DNA from: Chloroflexota bacterium
GTDB lineage: Bacteria > Chloroflexota > Dormibacteria > CF-121
DNA: 38,554 nucleotides
Assembly: GCA_005882775.1 (NCBI GenBank)
Contig: VBDY01000139.1
Coordinates: 1 to 38,554, forward strand
Direction: 5' to 3'
A program made the translations under genes and the position numbers. Numbering within the stretch: position 1 is the first letter of the stretch; each line of letters opens with the position of its first letter. The notes below the pieces were generated by a model that was not told the DNA's origin, searched no databases, and saw only the letters and a program-made list of their open reading frames with translations. Below, piece after piece: positions 27,376-35,556 of this stretch.

Positions 27376-28286
27376 GGATCGCTTCACTCCTCCCCAGCGC
27401 CACCGAGATCGTCTGCGCGCTGGGCCTCGAGGACCAGCTCGTCGCCGTGACCCACGAGTGCGACTTCCCGGCGTCGGTCGCCGGCAAGCCGGTGGTGACC
27501 GCCAGCTTGATCGAGGGCAACGGGTCGAGCTCTGAGATCGATCGCCATATCCGCCGGCTGGTCCACGCTGGGAGCAGCATCTACCGGCTCGATGCCGACC
27601 GGCTCCACGCGCTCAGGCCCGACCTGATCCTCACCCAGGAGCTCTGTGCCGTCTGCGCTGTCTCGTATCCGATTGTTGAAGCGGCCGCTCGCCGGCTGGA
27701 CGAGTCAACCCAGCTGGTATCGCTCGAACCGGAGCGGCTGGAGGACGTCTTCGGCCACATCGCCCTGGTCGCCCGCCTGGCCGGCCGCCCGTCGGCTGCA
27801 TCGCCCATCATTGGCAGCCTTAAGGACCGGATCAAGGCTGTCCGCGGGCTGCTCCAAGGGGTCGTTCCGGCGCGTGTCGTCTGTCTGGAATGGCTTGACC
27901 CCCTATACAGCTGCGGTCACTGGACGCCCGAGCTGGTCGAGCTGGCGGGTGGGCTCGAGCTGCTTGGCGTTGCCGGCCGCCCGGCGGAGCGGGTTGCCTG
28001 GGACGACGTTCGAGAATCCGATCCTGACGTTCTGGTGGTGATGGCCTGCGGCTTCTCGCTATCGAAGAGCCAGGCCGAGGTGGCGTCTCTGGCGGGCCGC
28101 CCCGGTTTTGATGAGATGCGCGCGGTGCGATCCGGCAGGGTCTACGTTGTCGATGGGAACGCGTTCTTCAGCCGGCCGGGTCCTCGGCTCGTCACCAGCG
28201 TCGAGATCCTGGCCGGCCTGCTTCATCCCGACGTCGTACCGCCGCCGGCCGCGAGCGCGGCCGCCCGCTGGAGCCGGCCGGTTTAG
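27372..28286 (+). CDS. BtuF-like cobalamin/Fe3+-siderophore-type binding protein without signal peptide
   Basis: RIASLLPSATEIVCALGLEDQLVAVTHECDFP ... LRPDLILTQELCAVCAV; GTGA overlap with MBL gene. Confidence 0.87.
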   Translation: MRIASLLPSATEIVCALGLEDQLVAVTHECDFPASVAGKPVVTASLIEGNGSSSEIDRHIRRLVHAGSSIYRLDADRLHALRPDLILTQELCAVCAVSYPIVEAAARRLDESTQLVSLEPERLEDVFGHIALVARLAGRPSAASPIIGSLKDRIKAVRGLLQGVVPARVVCLEWLDPLYSCGHWTPELVELAGGLELLGVAGRPAERVAWDDVRESDPDVLVVMACGFSLSKSQAEVASLAGRPGFDEMRAVRSGRVYVVDGNAFFSRPGPRLVTSVEILAGLLHPDVVPPPAASAAARWSRPV

Positions 28287-28444
28287 CCGCCGTAGGCAAA
28301 GCGGAAGAAGGCGGCGGCGATCAGGATCAGAAGGATCCCACCCCCCAGCAGGAGCAGTCCGGCGCCGATGACGAATCCGGCCATCCGCGCAAAGGCGAGC
28401 TTTAGCTCCTCCTCGGGCGTTTGCCCTTCGGGATTGTCCATCAT
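28283..28444 (-). CDS. Small single-TM hypothetical protein (53 aa)
   Basis: ATGA overlap (28441-28444) with the upstream gene; MMDNPEGQTPEEELKLAFARMAGFVIGAGLLLLGGGILLILIAAAFFRFAYGG. Confidence 0.6.
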   Translation of the reverse strand: MMDNPEGQTPEEELKLAFARMAGFVIGAGLLLLGGGILLILIAAAFFRFAYGG

Positions 28445-28905
28445 CGAACCGGCAGCTGGTCGTGGTCGTCCGTGAGCGTCTCCCCGCCGTCCGCGACCCA
28501 ATCTTTGAACGGACCACGCGGGGGCCCGAGATCGGACGGTGCCCAGCGGTCAATCTGGTGCATGGCGTCCAGGAGCAGCTCCTCGAGCTGGCGCTGGCTC
28601 GCCCGGCGGTCGAACGCGCCCGCCTTGGCCGAGACCAGGCGGCGCGTCCGCGAGGTCAGGTCGTCCACCCACCAGGTGGCGCTGACGTCGAGCAGATGTC
28701 CAGTCCGCTCCCGGTAGCTGACGGTCAGCCGAGCCTCGCCCCCCTGTTGCCGCGCGCAACGTAATTCCCAGGCGGCCTTTCCCCGTCGGTACCGATCGAT
28801 GACAAAACCGTTTGTTCGGGCGAAGGCTTCAAGCGTGGGCGCCACCGCCCGAAACGCCTCGATAATCTCCACCGGCACGGGGCTCAGTCTCGTGAGCGGT
28901 CGCAC
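28441..28905 (-). CDS. Hypothetical protein
   Basis: Intact ORF starting GTG 28905, with TAGAAT-N6 upstream and ATGA coupling downstream. Confidence 0.75.
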   Translation of the reverse strand: MRPLTRLSPVPVEIIEAFRAVAPTLEAFARTNGFVIDRYRRGKAAWELRCARQQGGEARLTVSYRERTGHLLDVSATWWVDDLTSRTRRLVSAKAGAFDRRASQRQLEELLLDAMHQIDRWAPSDLGPPRGPFKDWVADGGETLTDDHDQLPVR

Positions 28906-28911
28906 CGGATC

Positions 28912-28925
28912 ATTCTAGGTAGAGT
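28912..28925. promoter_or_regulatory. Back-to-back -10 boxes: TAGAAT (minus, 28912-28917) and TAGAGT (plus, 28920-28925)
   Basis: CAC-cggatc-ATTCTA-gg-TAGAGT-gagatc-GTG; each box is exactly 6 nt from its start codon. Confidence 0.65.
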
Positions 28926-28931
28926 GAGATC

Positions 28932-29345
28932 GTGGTCTCGTTCAACGAACCGGCGACCGTCGAACGGATACTCTCGACCGCGAAGACGATCGCGGTGGTT
29001 GGACTGAGCCCGAATCCCCATCGTCCAAGCCACGGGGTGGCTCGATACCTGCAACGCGCCGGGTACCGGATAATTCCCGTGAACCCGGTGGCCGATGAGG
29101 TCCTCGGGGAGCGAGCCCGGGCCTCCCTTCTGGAAATCGCGGAGCCGGTGGACGTGGTCGATGTCTTCCGCCGGGCGGAATTCGTGTCGGATATCACCGA
29201 TCAGGCGATCGCGATCAAGGCCAGGGCGCTCTGGCTACAGGATGGCGTTGTCGATCCGAAGAGCGCCCAGCGCGCACTCGATGCCGGCCTGGACGTGGTG
29301 ATGGACGATTGCATGATGCGCCGCCACGCGCGGCGGGCCGACTGA
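28932..29345 (+). CDS. CoA-binding domain protein (YccU-like)
   Basis: TIAVVGLSPNPHRPSHGVARYLQRAGYRIIPVNPVADEVLGE ... ALWLQDGVVDPKSAQRALDAGLDVVMDDCMM. Confidence 0.93.
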   Translation: MVSFNEPATVERILSTAKTIAVVGLSPNPHRPSHGVARYLQRAGYRIIPVNPVADEVLGERARASLLEIAEPVDVVDVFRRAEFVSDITDQAIAIKARALWLQDGVVDPKSAQRALDAGLDVVMDDCMMRRHARRAD

Positions 29346-29375
29346 GCCAGCCGTCTTCCGATCAGGCAGGAAACG

Positions 29376-30533
29376 TTAGTGGCGTCGCATTCTCCTTTGC
29401 ATGCGCTGTTCTGCGATCGCCTCGGCCGCCTGCCGGGTGCCCAAGTGGTCCCGATGCGATCGCTCCAGCAGCTCCCGCGTGGTATCCCGGAGCTGCTCAC
29501 GCGTGACGCTGAAGATTGATTCGAGGCTGGGCTCCAGCCGTCGCTCCAGGAGGCCGCAGAAGAGGAAGGCGGCCGCCGCGTTCGTGACGAAGTCCGGCAG
29601 GACCACCACGCCGCGCCGCTCGAGCGCGCACTCGGCGTCGGTGGTGACCGGGTTGTTCGCCCCCTCAGCCAGCAGCCGGCAGCGGACGCTCCCCTGATTT
29701 CCCTCGTGGATCGCACCCCCGATCGCGGCCGGGATCAGGATGTCAACGGGTTGCGTCAACCATTCGGGCTCCGGAACCTGGCGGGTGGATGCAGGGAGGC
29801 GGGAGCGGTCGATGTGGCCGAAGCGGTCGCGGATGCTGAGCAAGTGTGGAATGTCGAGTCCGGCCTGATCGACTACCGTGCCTTCTATGTCAGCGACCGC
29901 GATGAAGCGGGCGCCGGCGCGATGGAGGTAGCGAGCGGCCGCCCCGCCCACGTTTCCGAAGCCCTGCATGGAGACGGTCGCACCCCGGATGTCGAGACCC
30001 ATGACGTCGGTCGCCTCCATGGTGACCTCGGCCACGCCGAACCCGGCGACCAGCTCAGTGATGGCGACCCCTTCACTGGTCAGGCTGAGCGCGGCCCGGA
30101 CTCGAGCCAGCCCGGCGCCGCCCTCGCTCTTGAAGCCGGCCTGCAGTGGATGGGTGAGCCCGATGACCTGGCAGGCGGCGACGATGTCGTCCTCTCGAGT
30201 GCCCAGGTCGGCGCCGGTTGCGTAGCGATCGGCGATGTCCGGCTTGATCGCTTCCAGGAACCGGCGAAGGACGTCCGGCGCCTGGGGCGATGCCGGGTCG
30301 CAGTCTATCCCTGACTTCGCGCCCCCGTAGGGGATGTCCAGGATGGCCATCTTGTACGACATGGTCCGAGCCAGGCCGGCAACCTCGGCGACCGTAACGC
30401 CGGGCCGCATCCGGATTCCACCCGAGCACATCCCACCGATCAGGCGGTCGATAACGAAGTAACCCCTGGCCGGAGTCAGCGGATCGCGCCACTCGGTGAC
30501 GAGGTAAGGGGACGGTGCCGAGGGCACGGTCAA
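29376..30533 (-). CDS. Glu/Leu/Phe/Val dehydrogenase
   Basis: GGIRMRPGVTVAEVAGLARTMSYKMAILDIPYGGAKSGI; VSMQGFGNVGGAAARYLH; LLAEGANNPVTTDAE. TTG 30533 overlaps the CsaA-like stop; GTG 30527 is an alternative. Confidence 0.93.
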   Translation of the reverse strand: MTVPSAPSPYLVTEWRDPLTPARGYFVIDRLIGGMCSGGIRMRPGVTVAEVAGLARTMSYKMAILDIPYGGAKSGIDCDPASPQAPDVLRRFLEAIKPDIADRYATGADLGTREDDIVAACQVIGLTHPLQAGFKSEGGAGLARVRAALSLTSEGVAITELVAGFGVAEVTMEATDVMGLDIRGATVSMQGFGNVGGAAARYLHRAGARFIAVADIEGTVVDQAGLDIPHLLSIRDRFGHIDRSRLPASTRQVPEPEWLTQPVDILIPAAIGGAIHEGNQGSVRCRLLAEGANNPVTTDAECALERRGVVVLPDFVTNAAAAFLFCGLLERRLEPSLESIFSVTREQLRDTTRELLERSHRDHLGTRQAAEAIAEQRMQRRMRRH

Positions 30534-30880
30534 AAGACTCGGGCGCCCAGGGGAACATCGAGGTCGGGGTGGAGCAGGACGATGGCGCCCGCCTCGTCCG
30601 GCACGCCCAGGACCAGGACTTCCGATCTGACCGGTCCGACCTGGCGGGCCGGAAAGTTGGTGACGGCGACCACCAGCCGCCCGCGGAGATCCTCGGGCAT
30701 GTAGTGGGTGGTCAGCTGGGCGCTCGACCGCCGCCTTCCGATGACCGGGCCGAAGTCGATGACCAGCCTGTAGGCGGGCTTACGCGCTTGTGGAAACGCT
30801 TCCGCCTCCGCGATTCGGCCAACGCGCATATCGACTTTCTCAAAGTCCGAGATGTCGATCCGGGCGTTGGCGTCCTCCAA
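30530..30880 (-). CDS. CsaA-like tRNA-binding-domain protein
   Basis: ISDFEKVDMRVGRIAEAEAFPQARKPAYRLVIDFGPVIGRRRSSAQLTTHYMPEDLRGRLVVAVTNFPARQVGPVRSEVLVLG. TTG 30880 proposed from TACACT-N7; ATG 30907 is an alternative. Confidence 0.87.
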   Translation of the reverse strand: MEDANARIDISDFEKVDMRVGRIAEAEAFPQARKPAYRLVIDFGPVIGRRRSSAQLTTHYMPEDLRGRLVVAVTNFPARQVGPVRSEVLVLGVPDEAGAIVLLHPDLDVPLGARVF

Positions 30881-30905
30881 CGCAACTAGTGTAGTGTGCC
30901 GGAGC

Positions 30906-32036
30906 ATGCCGCTGACGAGCCAGGAAATGCGCGATGTGTTTCCCATCGCGCGGCGGTACGCCTACCTTGACCACTCCTCGATCGCGCCTCTGGCGACCCC
31001 GGTCCGCACCACCATGGAGGTCTTCTTGAACCGCCAGTCAGAGGAGCCCTTCGACCTCGACCATTGGGAGCGGCTGCGGATCCAGGTGCGGGCACGGATC
31101 GCGGAGCTGGTCGGGGCGCGCCCCGAGGCAATCGCCTTCATCAAGAACACCACCGCCGGGCTGGGCCTGGTAGCCGCCGGGCTGGATTGGCGTGAGGGCG
31201 ACAACATCGTTGGAGTAGCAGGCGAGTTCCCGGCCAATATCTACCCCTGGCTCGGCCTGAAGGATCGAGGCGTGACTCTGCGCCTCTGCCCGCACGACGC
31301 CGGCCGGGTGGACCCCAAGGCGCTGCTCGGTCTCTGCGACGACCGCACCCGGGTGGTGGCGATCAGCCTGGTGCAGTTCTGGAGCGGGTTCCGCAGTGAT
31401 CTCAAGGCGCTCTCGACTGGCCTGCGCTCGACGAACACCCTGCTGGTGGTGGACGGCATACAGGCCGTCGGTGTGCTGCAGGTGCAGCTCGGACAGCTGG
31501 CGGTTGACGTGCTGGCCTGCGGTGCGCAGAAGTGGATGCTCGGCCCGACCGGGATCGGCTTTGCCTATCTCAGCCAGCGAGCCCTGGACCGCGTGCGGCC
31601 GGTGGTGATCGGGACCGATAGCGTCGTACACGACCGCGAGTATTTCGAATACGACCTTACCTTCAAGGCAGATGCGCGACGCTTCGAGGAAGCCGCTCCC
31701 AACTGGCCGGGAATCCTGGGCATGGGAGCTGCGGTCAACCTCTTGGTGCGCGCCGGGCTGGCCGCCGTGGAGACCGGGGCGCTCCGGCTCGCCGACCGCC
31801 TCCGCGATGAGCTCATAAGCCGGGGCTTCAGGCTGGTATTCAGACCGGAGCGGCAGGGAGAGAAGTCTGCGATCGTCTCTTTCCGTCATCCGCGGATGGT
31901 GCCAGCCGAGGTGCATCGGCGCCTCCACGATGCCGGGATCATTCTTTCCCTGCGAGGCGACTTCCTTCGGGCTTCCCCGCATTACTACAACAACGACGCG
32001 GACATCGACCGGTTGCTCGAGGCGCTTCCCCGATGA
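30906..32036 (+). CDS. Aminotransferase class V family protein
   Basis: AYLDHSSIAPLATPVRTTME ... IKNTTAGLGLVAAGLDW ... LLVVDGIQAVGVLQVQLGQLAVDVLACGAQKWMLGPTGIGFAYLS (PLP lysine in CGAQKW). Confidence 0.9.
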   Translation: MPLTSQEMRDVFPIARRYAYLDHSSIAPLATPVRTTMEVFLNRQSEEPFDLDHWERLRIQVRARIAELVGARPEAIAFIKNTTAGLGLVAAGLDWREGDNIVGVAGEFPANIYPWLGLKDRGVTLRLCPHDAGRVDPKALLGLCDDRTRVVAISLVQFWSGFRSDLKALSTGLRSTNTLLVVDGIQAVGVLQVQLGQLAVDVLACGAQKWMLGPTGIGFAYLSQRALDRVRPVVIGTDSVVHDREYFEYDLTFKADARRFEEAAPNWPGILGMGAAVNLLVRAGLAAVETGALRLADRLRDELISRGFRLVFRPERQGEKSAIVSFRHPRMVPAEVHRRLHDAGIILSLRGDFLRASPHYYNNDADIDRLLEALPR

Positions 32037-32587
32037 GCTGGTGGACGGAGCTAAGTGCCGAGCTGGGCCGGGAGACGCAGCCGGTCAACACCGTTGTGAG
32101 ACTGATCATCCTGGAGCGCGGAATTCGGGGCGGGCTTCTCCTGTTGCTCAGCATTGCCCTGCTTACGGACAGTCAGCAAATCCTGGGGCTGGTCCGGCAG
32201 TGGGCATCCGCCCTGGACGTCGAGGCTGCCCCTGAGCTGACCCGGCGCCAGGGTTTCTTCCGCCAGATCCTCTTCAACGTCCTGTCCTGGGTCGGGGCGC
32301 TCGGCGGCCGGACGGTGGTCATGATCGCGATCGGGCTGATGGCGTTTTCCCTGCTCGAGCTGACCGAAGCGGTCGGCCTGGCCCGGCGCCGGCGCTGGGC
32401 AGAGTACCTGACCGTGATCGCCGGCTGCCTCGGCATCCCGTTCGAGGTCTTTGAGGTGATCCGCCGGCAGACGGTGCTGCGAATCAGCTTCCTCGTGATC
32501 AACGTGGCCATCGTGCTCTACCTGGCCTGGGCCAAGCACCTCTTTGGCCTCCGGGGCGGGCGGAGAACCGAAACGCTTAGCGCGTAG
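32033..32587 (+). CDS. DUF2127-like membrane protein
   Basis: Multi-TM; LLELTEAVGLARRRRWAEYLTVIAGCLGIPFEVFEVIRR; ATGA overlap with aminotransferase gene. Confidence 0.75.
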   Translation: MSWWTELSAELGRETQPVNTVVRLIILERGIRGGLLLLLSIALLTDSQQILGLVRQWASALDVEAAPELTRRQGFFRQILFNVLSWVGALGGRTVVMIAIGLMAFSLLELTEAVGLARRRRWAEYLTVIAGCLGIPFEVFEVIRRQTVLRISFLVINVAIVLYLAWAKHLFGLRGGRRTETLSA

Positions 32588-32957
32588 AGTCTGGCTGGAG
32601 TGGGATTCCCACCCCTGAAACGCCCAGCGGCTCGGCGTGCCGGGTCAGCATGCCGACCAGGAAGCCGAGAACGCGGTCAGCGGAAGATCCACTCGAGATG
32701 TTTGCCAGGAGGGCAGGTTCGGGAGTCCTGAACGCGCCCAGCGCACCGGCTCTTGCTGCTCGCGAAAAGGTCGGTGTCCCGGCCGGTGCGAAGGTGACGC
32801 GCACCGCGGCATAGCGGTCACCGGAGTGGACCAGTGTCAGCGGCTTCTTCCTTCGCACCTCCCAGGCGCGGATCTCCTGGCGGCTGATGCGTCGCTGCAG
32901 GGTGGTCAAGAACCGCTTTCCGCCAGGGTCCTTGCCGGCATATATGGCCACCTGCAT
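32577..32957 (-). CDS. Hypothetical protein
   Basis: MQVAIYAGKDPGGKRFLTTLQRR...; ATG 32957 with TATAGT-N6 upstream; 3' end overlaps DUF2127 gene by 11 bp. Confidence 0.65.
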   Translation of the reverse strand: MQVAIYAGKDPGGKRFLTTLQRRISRQEIRAWEVRRKKPLTLVHSGDRYAAVRVTFAPAGTPTFSRAARAGALGAFRTPEPALLANISSGSSADRVLGFLVGMLTRHAEPLGVSGVGIPLQPDSTR

Positions 32958-32978
32958 GCGCACACTATACCGCCGGGA

Positions 32979-33656
32979 TCAGGTCTTTCCCCAGGTCTCG
33001 AAAAAGCGCCGCATGGCGGCTCGCACGGGCTGCGGCGAGCGGCGCGGTTCGTCGGCGATGAACGCCTGCTGGGCTCGCTGTTCGCGCAGCTCGGCGCGGT
33101 TCTGTCGCCAGACCTCCCAGACCCGCTGCACCGCGGTCACGTTGGTGCCGATGGCCAGGATCCAGAGCGCGATGGTGAGCGTCGACCAGCTCGTGGGGAG
33201 TGGCTCCAGCAGCAACCCGGCGACGATGATCACCACCCGCTCAGGCCTTGCCAGGATACCCGCCTCGCATCTAAAGCCGAGACTCTGCGCCCGCGCCCGC
33301 ACGTAGCTGACCAGAAAGGAGCCGGCCAGCGCGGTGAGGACGAGGATCGGCTCCAGCGTCAGATGATGGGCAAGGAAGTAGACCAGGATGCCGAGGTAGA
33401 CGACGCCCTCCGAGTACCGGTCGACCGTCGAGTCGAGGAAGGCTCCATACCGGTAGACCTTGCCGGAGGCCCGGGCGAGGGCTCCGTCGAAGATGTCGAA
33501 AAGCCCGGCGAAGAGGAGCACGCATCCGCCCAGGAAGACCTGACCGATCGCGACGAGTCCGGCGCCGAGCGTGGTGATGGCTAGCCCGAAAAGGGTAAGC
33601 ATGTTGGGGGTGATAGCTGAGTCGCGAAAGGTGCCCACGAATTTCTGCGTAAACAT
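32979..33656 (-). CDS. CDP-alcohol phosphatidyltransferase, PgsA1-like (phosphatidylinositol phosphate synthase candidate)
   Basis: DIFDGALARASGKVYRYGAFLDSTVDR matches D-x2-DG-x2-AR-x8-G-x3-D-x3-D; SYVRARAQSLGFRCEAGILARPERVVII resembles the actinobacterial PIP synthase RPER segment as I remember it. Confidence 0.88.
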   Translation of the reverse strand: MFTQKFVGTFRDSAITPNMLTLFGLAITTLGAGLVAIGQVFLGGCVLLFAGLFDIFDGALARASGKVYRYGAFLDSTVDRYSEGVVYLGILVYFLAHHLTLEPILVLTALAGSFLVSYVRARAQSLGFRCEAGILARPERVVIIVAGLLLEPLPTSWSTLTIALWILAIGTNVTAVQRVWEVWRQNRAELREQRAQQAFIADEPRRSPQPVRAAMRRFFETWGKT

Positions 33657-34813
33657 CAGTTCGGGCTCAGGGTGGGCTCGAGCCGCATCTGCGGCACAGG
33701 ACGCGGCCGGGCCGATGCTTGCCGGTAGACATCCTGCACCTGGTCGATCACGCGTTCCCAGTCATACTGCTGGACCGTGCGCAGCCCTGCGACGCCGAGG
33801 TCGCGGCGCAGGGTAGGACCGTTGATCAGGGCCTCCAGCACCGTGGCGAGCTGCCGCTTGTTCTTGGGTTCCACCAGGAGCCCTTCCCGGCCGTGGGTCA
33901 GGACGTGCCGGAAGCCGGCGATGTCGGTTGCGACGATCGGCTTGCCCGAGGCCATCGCCTCGAGCAGGACGATGCCAAAGCTCTCATCACCGGTCGCCGG
34001 TGAGCAGAAGATGTCGGCGCTCGCGTAGTAGCGGGGCAGCTCATCCGATGACACGTAGCCGGCCGTGACCACGTCCTCCAGTTGCTTGCGGGCGATGAAA
34101 TTGCCGTACCAGCGGCGAAGAGGCCCGTCGCCGACGATGATCAGCCGGATGGCCGGATAGCTTCGCTTGAGCTGGGCAAACGCGCGAAGCAGATAGCCAA
34201 GGCCTTTGCGATATTCCAGGCGGCCGACGAAAAGGATGTTGCACTTGCCGTCTGCGAACTCGGGGAGGGGTGGCTGGTTGCGGAAGCGCTGGACGTCGAT
34301 CCCATTGGGGACCACCCGGTACTCGCCGGGAAAATAGTGCTCAACGAACTCTTTCGCAGGCACCGAGACGGCAATCCGGGCGTTCAGCCGGCGAACATAC
34401 CGTTTCAGCAAGGGCTTGCCGTAGTAGTAGCCGACGTTGGAGCGGGCGAACGCGTGGAAGGTCCCGACGTTGACCGTCTGCGAGTAGCGGAGCGCGGTTA
34501 CCGGGAGGACCGGCATCAGCGGCTCGTGGTAATGGATGACGTCGAAGTTTCCGTCTCGCACGTAGTGCTTGATCCGGTTGGTCAGATGGAAGCTGACGGT
34601 GATCCGGGCGACCGAGCCGTGCATCGGGATGGGAAAGGGCCGGCCGACCCTGACGAAGTCCGGATGGGTGTCCGCGTAGTCTGCGTCGGAGCAGGGCGCG
34701 AACACGGTGATGTCATGGCCACGCCGGCGCAGCCCGGCCGCCAGGTGGCGAACGTGCTCGGTGACCCCGCCCGGGTGCGCGTAGTCGTAGGCCGAGATCA
34801 GCGCGATCCTCAT
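33656..34813 (-). CDS. GT4 glycosyltransferase, PimA-like
   Basis: GGVTEHVRHLAAGLRRRGHDITVFAP; PFPIPMHGSVARI (compare PIPYNGSVARL in PimA); FDVIHYHEPLMP; DESFGIVLLEAMASGKPIVATDIAGFRHVL. Confidence 0.9.
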   Translation of the reverse strand: MRIALISAYDYAHPGGVTEHVRHLAAGLRRRGHDITVFAPCSDADYADTHPDFVRVGRPFPIPMHGSVARITVSFHLTNRIKHYVRDGNFDVIHYHEPLMPVLPVTALRYSQTVNVGTFHAFARSNVGYYYGKPLLKRYVRRLNARIAVSVPAKEFVEHYFPGEYRVVPNGIDVQRFRNQPPLPEFADGKCNILFVGRLEYRKGLGYLLRAFAQLKRSYPAIRLIIVGDGPLRRWYGNFIARKQLEDVVTAGYVSSDELPRYYASADIFCSPATGDESFGIVLLEAMASGKPIVATDIAGFRHVLTHGREGLLVEPKNKRQLATVLEALINGPTLRRDLGVAGLRTVQQYDWERVIDQVQDVYRQASARPRPVPQMRLEPTLSPN

Positions 34814-35556
34814 TGGCCGACGACAGCGCGAACGGCCAGGCGCCCGACCCTGGCCCAGTTACGGCCGATCCGGCGGAACTTCAGCTGAGCGATCCGCCGG
34901 TGGGTCATGAAGTCCCAGTACTCGCCGAACGCCTGGGTCTGGCTGGCCATGATGGCCTTCTTCATGTCCTCCGCGGTCGAGCCGGGAAAGCTGGTGTAAC
35001 CGGTCCCAATCCCTTCCAGGTGGTGGCTGTCCGAGCAACCTACCTCAGGGAGATGGAAGCGGCCCTTATTCAGCCGATGGATCTTGGCCGCGCAGGTCCG
35101 CCCGGCGACCGACGGGTTGAAGGTCTCCACCGCATCGAAGTAGATCTCAGGCGAGGTATCTTTCATGATGCCGTCGAAGGAGCGGAAGCCGATGCTGCGG
35201 GTGAGCATCGAGAAGGGGTGAACCGCGATCGCCAGGCCACCCTGTTCGTGGATCCGGCCGATCGTCCAGTCGAGCGGCCGCCACATGGGGATTGGTTTCT
35301 CGATGAAGAGAGCCAGCAGGTGGCCGTGGAGGGTGGTGACCTCGGAGCCGGCAACCACGTCGAAGTCGTACTCGTTGGCGAGTTCGAGCGCCTCGTAGCT
35401 ACCCGTCAGCCGGTCGTGATCCGTGATGGCAACCACGTCCAGGTCGGTGCGGTCACGGACATAGTCCAGCACCTCTCGCACCGTGGCGGTGCCATCGTTG
35501 AGCGAGGTGTGCATATGAAAGTCCGCTTTTCCCAAGAGGTCCTCCTTACTCTCCAA
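34810..35556 (-). CDS. PHP-domain metal-dependent phosphoesterase
   Basis: KADFHMHTSLNDGTATVREVLDYV, VVAITDHDRLTG, GLAIAVHPFS, EVGCSDSHHLEGIG. Confidence 0.92.
   Translation of the reverse strand: MESKEDLLGKADFHMHTSLNDGTATVREVLDYVRDRTDLDVVAITDHDRLTGSYEALELANEYDFDVVAGSEVTTLHGHLLALFIEKPIPMWRPLDWTIGRIHEQGGLAIAVHPFSMLTRSIGFRSFDGIMKDTSPEIYFDAVETFNPSVAGRTCAAKIHRLNKGRFHLPEVGCSDSHHLEGIGTGYTSFPGSTAEDMKKAIMASQTQAFGEYWDFMTHRRIAQLKFRRIGRNWARVGRLAVRAVVGQ

Noticed and set aside
32637-33584. 315-aa plus-strand ORF
   Set aside because: Antisense to the CDP-alcohol phosphotransferase, whose catalytic motif is intact on the minus strand.
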